NCBI GenBank assembly: GCA_023807065.1
Contig: JAJJLU010003915.1
Location: 1 to 24,625, forward strand
Direction: 5' to 3'
DNA length: 24,625 nucleotides
Source: Isotricha intestinalis
Lineage: Eukaryota; Ciliophora; Litostomatea; Vestibuliferida; Isotrichidae
Both the position numbers and the translations under genes were made by a program. The notes below the pieces were generated by a model that did not search any database, had not been told where the DNA came from, and worked only from the letters and a program-made list of their open reading frames with translations. Positions 18,776-24,625 of the stretch are shown here, one piece after another. The number at the start of each line of letters is the position of its first letter. Positions within the stretch are counted from its first letter, which is position 1.

Positions 18776-20353
18776 TTAGTTTAAACCCTTAATAAATTGA
18801 TATGCACTTCTAGCACATCTTCTTCCAAAAACAGCACATTCTAAAAGTGAATTACCTCCTAATCGATTACCACCATGAACACCTCCAGTCACTTCTCCTG
18901 CTCCATATAATCCTTTAATAACTTTACCATCATCATTAATAATTTCACCATCTTTATTTATTTTAATTCCTCCCATTGTATAATGAATAGATGGAGAAAC
19001 AATTCCCGCATAAATATAATTAGATAAATTAAATTTCCTTGGAAAAACAGTTTTTCCAAATTCATCTATTTTACTATCACAATCTTTATTATATTGTTCT
19101 AAAGTTAATATTACTTGAGTATAATTTAATTTAAATTCATCACAAAAATTTTCAATAGTATATTTCCTTAATAAACCTTTATTAACATAAAATAATATAT
19201 TCCCACCATATTCATCAATACCTTCTTGATTTAAAATAACAAAAGCTTCATATTGTTTAATAACATCAGTATGAGCCAAATTACAATTTTTAATAATTCT
19301 TTGAGAAACATAATCTCTAGGTCCTAATTCATTACAAAATCTTTTTCCATTTTGATTGATTAATATAGCTCCTACACCTCTAATTAATTCAGGAGCTAAT
19401 ATTTTATGATTATCATATCTATTATTTAAATCTACAAAACCTGTAGGATGTAATTGTACTTGTTCCATATCTACTGCATGTGCTCCTATTTTAAAAGCAA
19501 TTTTCATTCCTATTCCTTTTGTTTGAGGACCATTTGTTGTTGGAAATTTCATTAATCTTGGAACATATTTTTTTAAAAGGGAATTTTCATCTGAAAAATC
19601 ATGTCCAAATCCTCCTGTTGCTAATATTACTGTTTTTGATTTAATATATTTAATTTTATTTATATTATCTGATTTGTAATAATATACTCCTTCTACTTGA
19701 TTATTTTTTTTTGAATATATTAAATCTGTTACAGTGGTATTTAAATATATTTTTATATTTGGATTATTTTGAAGATTTTTATATGTTGTTGAAGTTAAAT
19801 GAAAACCAACAGGAAATTTATTTGGTCTTAATGTTCTTTTTACTGAATGACCACCTAAAATACCTAATTTAGATAAATCTGCTTTTTGTTTTGTGAAATA
19901 ATTATATATATCAGTACTATCATTAACTAAAGTAGAAACTAAGTTTATATCATTAATATATTTCCCACTTTTTCTAGTATCATTAAAAAATAAATCAAAT
20001 GAATCTTTTATATTTTCTTTTTTTTGCAGAGGAGAATTTAACATATTTATTCCACTTGTTGCTTTCATTGAATTTCCTCCATATTTTGGTTCTTGTTCTA
20101 AAATACATATTTTTAAACTTCCATTTGATATATCATTTGCCTCATATGCTGCTGATAATCCTGCTAAACCTGAACCAACTATTATTATATCATAATCATA
20201 TGTTTTTGAAAGTGATAATATTGATTGAATTTTTTTTATTTTTTCTATTGTTTCTGGAATATAATTTGGGTTTGATTTTATATTATATGATAAATAGATT
20301 ATTATTGATAATATTAATATTATTAAGGACAATAATAATTTGATATCTGCCAT
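18776..20353 (-). CDS. membrane-anchored FAD-dependent fumarate reductase (Osm1/Frd1 type)
   Basis: This 525-aa flavoprotein reduces fumarate to succinate, letting an anaerobic cell reoxidise flavins or NADH. It has an N-terminal hydrophobic segment (about 5-23) acting as a signal anchor or transit signal. The FAD-binding site is DIIIVGSGLAGLSAAYEA (55-72), with acidic E86 ending the second strand. Active-site residues known from soluble bacterial fumarate reductase are all present: Q300 and H302 in QLHPTG, E322 and R325, proton-donor R346 in NELGPRDYVS, H457 in HYTMGG, and R497 in GGVHGGNRLGGNSLLE. The spacings E322-R346 (24) and H457-R497 (40) equal those of the bacterial enzyme. There is no cytochrome or FMN domain. 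Yeast Osm1 works in ER and mitochondria and accepts electrons during anaerobic disulfide formation; a similar role here is inference. The stop is TAA. Confidence 0.93.
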   Translation of the reverse strand: MADIKLLLSLIILILSIIIYLSYNIKSNPNYIPETIEKIKKIQSILSLSKTYDYDIIIVGSGLAGLSAAYEANDISNGSLKICILEQEPKYGGNSMKATSGINMLNSPLQKKENIKDSFDLFFNDTRKSGKYINDINLVSTLVNDSTDIYNYFTKQKADLSKLGILGGHSVKRTLRPNKFPVGFHLTSTTYKNLQNNPNIKIYLNTTVTDLIYSKKNNQVEGVYYYKSDNINKIKYIKSKTVILATGGFGHDFSDENSLLKKYVPRLMKFPTTNGPQTKGIGMKIAFKIGAHAVDMEQVQLHPTGFVDLNNRYDNHKILAPELIRGVGAILINQNGKRFCNELGPRDYVSQRIIKNCNLAHTDVIKQYEAFVILNQEGIDEYGGNILFYVNKGLLRKYTIENFCDEFKLNYTQVILTLEQYNKDCDSKIDEFGKTVFPRKFNLSNYIYAGIVSPSIHYTMGGIKINKDGEIINDDGKVIKGLYGAGEVTGGVHGGNRLGGNSLLECAVFGRRCARSAYQFIKGLN

Positions 20354-20500
20354 TATATTTTAATTTTTATTTATGTTTTTATAATTTTTTATTTTTGTAT
20401 ATATTTGATGTATAAGTATAAATATTTTATGTGAAAAGTAAATATAAATTTTTATTCATTTTTTTGATTATTTTTTTATAAATTTAATAATTATACAATT
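20354..20500. promoter_or_regulatory. divergent promoter region between fumarate reductase and coiled-coil protein genes
   Basis: Only 147 bases separate the two start codons, so both promoters must share this space. T-rich and A-rich runs dominate. No consensus element is identifiable by eye. Confidence 0.4.
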
Positions 20501-21130
20501 ATGTTTGAAAAGGTTGAAGAAAATTTTTTTCCACTTGAAAACATTTTAAGAAAAAAATTGTATAATTTATATAAAGATAGAGATATTGATGAATTAAAAC
20601 AAATAATTGTTGAGGTTGAAATAAAAAATGTTTATTTAATGAAAGAAATTGAAAATCTAAAAAATATAAATATGAGATTAGAACAAGAGTTGATTGATGA
20701 GAAAAATAATAAAGCATTCAAAAATTTATTTAATGAAAGAAAAAAAAAAGAAATCAAATTTGGATTGATTGATACAAATATAGGTGATTCTAATTTAAAA
20801 ATTTCAAATGAAAATTTTGTAAAAAAAGAATTAGATATTAATATTGATGAAGGAAAAGATTTAGAATTATATGATATGATGTTAAATGCAGAATTAAATG
20901 AAAAAGCTTTTGAAGAATTAAAACTTGGAATTCCAGTTCCAGAAAAAATGAGTTTTAATCAATTTGAAAAAAAAGATTTAAATAAACAAATCAATAATAA
21001 TATTAAAATGAGCAACAGAAATGGAAATAATAATAAAAAAAACCAGATAAACAAAAACATTGATTATGCTTCAAATAATCAAATTAACAAAAATGAGAAT
21101 AATAATAATCAAGAAAAAATTAAAAAATGA
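20501..21130 (+). CDS. 209-aa coiled-coil protein with Asn-rich tail, unknown function
   Basis: The protein is not recognised. Residues about 28-85 form a Glu/Lys/Leu-rich coiled coil (for example IENLKNINMRLEQELIDEKN), and 115-145 is acidic and helical (DEGKDLELYDMMLNAELNEK). A short conserved-looking motif LGIPVPEKMSFNQF (142-155) follows, then an Asn/Lys-rich disordered tail to residue 209. There is no signal peptide or membrane segment, so it is probably cytoplasmic or cytoskeletal. ATG at 20501 follows the spacer directly, and the stop is TGA. The opposite-strand ORF at 20499-20717 is a shadow of the coiled coil. A ciliary or basal-body role is possible for such proteins but has no direct support here. 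Confidence 0.72.
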   Translation: MFEKVEENFFPLENILRKKLYNLYKDRDIDELKQIIVEVEIKNVYLMKEIENLKNINMRLEQELIDEKNNKAFKNLFNERKKKEIKFGLIDTNIGDSNLKISNENFVKKELDINIDEGKDLELYDMMLNAELNEKAFEELKLGIPVPEKMSFNQFEKKDLNKQINNNIKMSNRNGNNNKKNQINKNIDYASNNQINKNENNNNQEKIKK

Positions 21131-21579
21131 AATTTTTTGATTGTAGATTAAAATTTTTTTCCCTGAAAATTAAATGATCATTACTTCATTAAGTTTTTTC
21201 AAAATTCTTTTTTTTCTTTTTTTACAAATATTAAATTTTTTCATTTAATTTTTTATTATTTATGTATTAATACAATATGATTCTTTACTTGGATATTAAC
21301 ATTAGTTACTTTTCACAAAAAACTCCAATTTGATAGTCTCAAAAACTTTATTTTATTATTTAAACTTCTTTATTAGAAAAAACTTCAGCAAATCTTTTTA
21401 ATTTCTAATTTCAAGAAAAATTAACTTCTAAAACATTATATTCTATATTTATTAATTTATCTAAAAACAAAATTTATAAAAATATTATATTTAAAATAAA
21501 TATCCAAAATAAATAAAAAAAATAAAGAATATAAAAAAATAAAATTAATAAAACAAAAAAATATAAAAAAATTAATTGC
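21131..21579. other. convergent spacer between the coiled-coil protein and phosphatase genes
   Basis: This 449-base AT-rich spacer lies between two 3' ends and contains a candidate + strand coding relic at 21277-21490. No intact gene, RNA gene or clear terminator is visible. Confidence 0.5.
21277..21490 (+). pseudogene. possible decayed coding fragment with four in-frame stops
   Basis: From ATG at 21277 one frame reads MILYLDINISYFSQKTPI, then TGA-TAG. It continues SQKLYFII, TAA, TSLLEKTSANLFNF, TAA, FQEKLTSKTLYSIFINLS, with no frameshift. Four stops in about 70 codons is somewhat fewer than AT-rich noise would give, and Ser/Thr/Glu content is protein-like. It might be a nonsense-riddled relic or chance. 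The family is unknown. Confidence 0.25.
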
Positions 21580-23916
21580 TCAATAATCCACATTAGATGT
21601 GATTCTACTGATAATTAAATGACTTTCTTTTTTTAAACTATCTCTAATATCATTACATTCATCAGCATTATATCTAATTCTTTCTAAAATTTCACTGAGA
21701 ACTTTTAAAGTATCTCTATCACCAATAGAATCACCATAAAAAGCTTTAATACATATTCCATTATTTTTTTGTAATTTAAATGCTTGAGGTAAATTATCAA
21801 CAATAATAATTTTTTTTAAATCTCTTCCTAATTTATTTAAATCTTTTACATAATCATTTCCATTTAAACTTGCATGTTGTCTATATAATCTATATTCAAA
21901 ATATTTTTCATTTTTTTCTATTATATTAACTATTGGATCTACATATTCTGGTGTTCCAAAAGAAAATAAAATTAATTCATATAAAAATTTCATTCTTTCT
22001 AAAAATTCATATAAGTATGGCCTTAATATTAAGACTTTTTTTTTAGTGTCTTTTTTTATAAAAATTAATGTTTCATCTAAATCAAGTACTAAAGTATATT
22101 TATATAATTTAGTATTCATTTTCGGTAAAAAGTATAAAGGATTTTGTTTGGATGTGTTATTTAAATTATTATGAATAAAAATAGTATTTTCATCATCAGG
22201 AAATTTTACTCTATAAGAAAGAATATAAGATGCATTTGGATCTGTAACTTTATAAAGAAATAAATTAAAAAATCTATCAATATCTTCAATTGTATAATTA
22301 TCAGAAAAAGAAAAAGCATCAAAAAAAAAAGAAGATATAATTTCTTTTTTATTCTTTGCTTTATCATTATATCCATGTAAAGTAAAAGGAAATTTATATT
22401 GTTTTATATTAGGATGATAAGTTTCTGAATATAAGTTATCTATTATAATTTTAAAGTAATTTCCTATAGTTTTAATATTATGATATATAATTTGTATTAT
22501 GTGATGTTCATCTAAATCATCTTTTGTTAAATTCATACTTAATTCATTTTTTACTATATTATATAATTTTTCATACCATACATAATTTTCATATGTCATT
22601 TTTGATTTATGTAAAATAAATCTTACTAAAACTAAAAAATTAAAATGAATTTGTTCAAAAATTGATTTAAGTAAAATTATGACTTTATTTAAATATTTAT
22701 CATAAGATACAGTATAACATAAACAATAACATAATAATTCAATTTTAATTGAATATGTCATTATTTTTCTATTATTTGAATCTTTACATATTTTTATTAA
22801 ATTATTATATAAATTTGAATTAAAATAGAAATTTATCCATTCAAAACATTCATTATAACATGGTTGATAAATATTTAATTTTGATAAAACATCTTTTAAT
22901 TTATTTTCTAAAATAAATAAATATTCAATAATTAAATCTAATTCATTTTTGTCAAAGTATAAATTTTCATTTTCTTCAGTTAAAGCTCTAGAACGAGTAA
23001 TAATTTTATTATTATTTCTTGTATTTTGAAAATAAGAAGAAAAAGCTCTTTTATGATTTAAGCTTTGAACATTATTTGTAGTATTATTTCTTATTCTATT
23101 TAATTTCTGATTGATTTCATAATTGTTATGCTCAGTTAAAATTGTTTTATATTCATTTCTTGGACTTTCATTAATTAAAGGAATATTAATTTGATTTTCA
23201 TAAATTTTATTTTTTAAATTATTATTAAAATTAGCGTTTGATTTACATTTTATCATAGAATTTCCTCTATTATTAATATTATAACCTAAATTACTTAATT
23301 CTTTTTTACTGGCAAAAATTACACTTCCACTTTTAATTAAATTTGCATTATTATTATTTGGAGTGCTAAAAGATCTATTATTAGCTTCATATAATTTAGA
23401 AAAAGTTCTATTTAAATTTTTACTAACTTGATGAAGAAGAAATCTATAATTATTTCTATTATCCTTTGAAGGGGAATGACTTATTTGACTTGAAGGTTGA
23501 GTTGGAGGAGAATTATTATTTATATTATTTTTTTCATTAATAATTTTATCATTTGTCCCTCTTGGAGAAATTACTATTGAATTTAAATTAACTTTTTTTA
23601 TACTGTTTGTAACTTTTGATTGATTTAATTTTTGACCAGTGAATTCTAATTTTTTATTTGAATGCTTTTTTAATTCCTGTTTTATTTTAACTGAAAAAGG
23701 ATTAGTATTTCTTTCTATTTTTGTTCTTTCTTGTTCTTTCCAAAGTAATGTTTTATTTATTGTAATTTTAGTTTTTGGATTAATTGTGTTATTAATATTG
23801 TTTGAGTGATTATTTGATAATCCTGAATTATTTGTTATTGATTTTACTAATGTTTTTTTAACTGTTAAAGGCTTTATTGATGAAGCTTTTTCTTTCTCAA
23901 AATATTTTAATTTCAT
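21580..23916 (-). CDS. FCP1/SCP-like (NIF domain) DxDxT protein phosphatase
   Basis: This 778-aa protein has a C-terminal FCP1-homology domain (about 604-750), the HAD-type phosphatase fold that dephosphorylates Ser/Thr, typically of the RNA polymerase II tail or related targets. Its motif LVLDLDETL contains the catalytic D612 and D614 with T616. RPYLYEFLERMKFLYELILF (632-651) follows. Next come FSFGTPEYVDP (second motif), NDYVKDLNKLGRDLKKIIIV (687-706) and D707-N708 in VDNLP. Residues 1 to about 310 are Asn/Ser/Lys-rich and disordered. Residues about 320-600 form a helical region without recognised domain that may bind substrates or partners. It is far longer than animal SCPs (about 260-280 aa), a long-N-terminus layout common in protists. 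The start at 23916 gives a basic N-terminus without signal peptide; the stop is TGA. Confidence 0.9.
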   Translation of the reverse strand: MKLKYFEKEKASSIKPLTVKKTLVKSITNNSGLSNNHSNNINNTINPKTKITINKTLLWKEQERTKIERNTNPFSVKIKQELKKHSNKKLEFTGQKLNQSKVTNSIKKVNLNSIVISPRGTNDKIINEKNNINNNSPPTQPSSQISHSPSKDNRNNYRFLLHQVSKNLNRTFSKLYEANNRSFSTPNNNNANLIKSGSVIFASKKELSNLGYNINNRGNSMIKCKSNANFNNNLKNKIYENQINIPLINESPRNEYKTILTEHNNYEINQKLNRIRNNTTNNVQSLNHKRAFSSYFQNTRNNNKIITRSRALTEENENLYFDKNELDLIIEYLFILENKLKDVLSKLNIYQPCYNECFEWINFYFNSNLYNNLIKICKDSNNRKIMTYSIKIELLCYCLCYTVSYDKYLNKVIILLKSIFEQIHFNFLVLVRFILHKSKMTYENYVWYEKLYNIVKNELSMNLTKDDLDEHHIIQIIYHNIKTIGNYFKIIIDNLYSETYHPNIKQYKFPFTLHGYNDKAKNKKEIISSFFFDAFSFSDNYTIEDIDRFFNLFLYKVTDPNASYILSYRVKFPDDENTIFIHNNLNNTSKQNPLYFLPKMNTKLYKYTLVLDLDETLIFIKKDTKKKVLILRPYLYEFLERMKFLYELILFSFGTPEYVDPIVNIIEKNEKYFEYRLYRQHASLNGNDYVKDLNKLGRDLKKIIIVDNLPQAFKLQKNNGICIKAFYGDSIGDRDTLKVLSEILERIRYNADECNDIRDSLKKESHLIISRITSNVDY

Positions 23917-24029
23917 AAATGTAATTCTCTTTAAATTATTTAATAAATATTTATTATATTATTATCTTAAATGAATTAATTAATATGTAATAATTCATAA
24001 TACATTAGGGGATATAATCATGTCCATGA

Positions 24030-24093
24030 CAATCCATGTCCTGTTCCTTAATCGAAAAAACCCCCTGAGACACTCTCATTTCCGGGGATCACT
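24030..24093 (+). repeat. GC-richer direct repeat, left copy, with hairpin
   Basis: This copy shares ordered blocks with the one at 24479-24532: CAATC(C)ATGTCCT, GAAAAAAC, CTGA..CA and GATC..ACT. It contains an imperfect hairpin: CCCC at 24061-24065, TGAGA, loop CAC, TCTCA, then GGGG at 24084-24087. A further AGGGG at about 24007-24012 offers an alternative partner for CCCCCT. Such structure in strongly AT-rich DNA suggests a noncoding RNA or a mobile-element end. Confidence 0.5.
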
Positions 24094-24164
24094 TTGCTAT
24101 TTAAATATTTTAAATTTTATGTTCTATCGAGTAATTTATTATATAAGAATAAAAAATAGAATAT

Positions 24165-24408
24165 TTAATTTTTCACCAAAATAATATTATGTAATGTTAT
24201 CAATTTATCTGGATTTGCTTGTTTAAATTTAATTTCATTATCTCTCCAAAGTCAAATAGGTTTTGTCAATATTCCTACTAATTTTACTGATTCAGCATTT
24301 CCTTTAATTTTAGTAATTTCAATATATTTTAATTTATATTTTATTGATTTGCCTATTTCTTTTACAAAATGAAAATGGTACTGAATTTTCCATATTAGAT
24401 AAATTATT
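24165..24408 (-). pseudogene. small coding relic
   Basis: On the - strand an ATG at 24391-24393 starts MENSVPFSF, then a one-base shift near 24365 joins VKEIGKSIKYKLKYIEITK. The frame continues through KGNAESVKLVGILTKPI to a TGA at 24252-24254, then reads LWRDNEIKFKQANPDKLI and ends at TAA (24165-24167). Amino-acid make-up is clearly protein-like (G, E, P, W, D). The family is not recognised. It lies between the two GC-richer repeat copies. Confidence 0.5.
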
Positions 24409-24478
24409 TTTTTAATATAATAAATCATATATTAAAATACCTTATTCATTAATAAAAGCCTATATTTTTCTAGTTTTT

Positions 24479-24532
24479 CAATCATGTCCTCCTCACCTGA
24501 AAAAACTCGAGCTGACAAATTTTGATCTCACT
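24479..24532 (+). repeat. GC-richer direct repeat, right copy
   Basis: This diverged copy of 24030-24093 lies in the same orientation about 450 bases away. It retains CAATCATGTCCT, GAAAAAAC, CTGACA and GATCTCACT in order. A small ACAG...CTGT hairpin follows (about 24534-24548), then T-rich sequence (TTTTCTTTTTTC, about 24555-24566) that could terminate RNA polymerase III transcription. Confidence 0.45.
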
Positions 24533-24625
24533 AACAGTCTCCTTCTGTAATTAATTTTCTTTTTTCTTTGATTAATCGTAGAAATTTTTTTCTTGTAAAA
24601 GAAAAAATCAAAAGTCTTTTATCTT

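Larger units (their letters stand above)
23917..24625. other. upstream region of the phosphatase with two GC-richer islands and a small relic
   Basis: The first 90 bases are AT-rich and probably carry the phosphatase promoter. GC-richer islands follow at about 24005-24098 and 24479-24548, with a coding-like relic on the - strand between them. No intact gene is visible, and no tRNA fold could be drawn for either island. Confidence 0.5.

Noticed and set aside
19999..20717. ORFs at 19999-20343 (+) and 20499-20717 (-)
   Set aside because: They are antisense shadows of fumarate reductase and of the coiled-coil gene, respectively.
2605..23916. Introns in the main genes
   Set aside because: The intact genes have uninterrupted frames of full family length. 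The breaks in the relic are single-base shifts, too small to be introns.
24005..24100. GC-richer island as a tRNA or a known spliceosomal RNA
   Set aside because: No cloverleaf with a GGTTCRA-type arm could be drawn, and no recognisable U1-U6 core motif is present. A Phe/Gly/Arg-containing antisense reading exists but carries stops.
1..24625. CRISPR arrays, insertion sequences with transposase genes, prophage or toxin genes
   Set aside because: No regularly spaced repeats, transposase motifs, viral proteins or toxin domains were seen; the gene content is eukaryotic nuclear.

Overview
The window looks like nuclear DNA of a ciliated or flagellated protist. It is extremely AT-rich and carries intron-free genes of eukaryotic type: IFT172, a full-length ABCB transporter, an HRD1-like membrane RING protein and an FCP1/SCP-type phosphatase. 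The long genes read through under the standard genetic code: Gln is CAA, Trp is TGG, and genes end in TAA, TGA or TAG. This argues against the ciliate codes in which TAA/TAG means Gln or TGA means Cys or Trp. A secreted GH3 glycosidase remnant and a soluble-type fumarate reductase suggest an anaerobic or gut-dwelling plant-fibre degrader. A litostome ciliate such as a rumen entodiniomorph would fit (very AT-rich, standard code, anaerobic), but that is inference. An anaerobic flagellate is possible, and an anaerobic fungus is less likely because introns are absent.

Layout from left to right: a broken 3' end of a GH3 beta-glucosidase-like gene (+); a secreted cysteine-containing protein of unknown function (-); a 1.4 kb spacer; a 1409-aa ABCB/P-glycoprotein-like transporter (+); IFT172 (-); a 2.7 kb relic gene (+) broken by about seven frameshifts and four in-frame TGA codons; a 1 kb spacer with weaker coding-like pieces; a multi-spanning RING-H2 protein resembling ERAD ligase HRD1 (-); a 75-aa very basic small protein (+); a membrane-anchored fumarate reductase (-); a 209-aa coiled-coil protein (+); a 778-aa DxDxT phosphatase (-). 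The right end holds a small coding relic (-) lying between two diverged, GC-richer direct repeats.

Gene orientation alternates at every step, so spacers are alternately divergent and convergent. The genes do not form one pathway. IFT172 serves cilium building, the RING protein probably serves ER quality control, the fumarate reductase serves redox balance without oxygen, and the transporter serves efflux.

The most notable points are the strict strand alternation, the deletion-biased decay of the 13.2-15.9 kb relic beside perfectly intact 4-5 kb ORFs, the paired GC-rich islands near the right end, and lineage-specific departures in conserved domains (a shortened second ATP-binding domain in the transporter and loss of the RING tryptophan in the HRD1-like protein). 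I see no clear evidence of a wholly new defence-type system.
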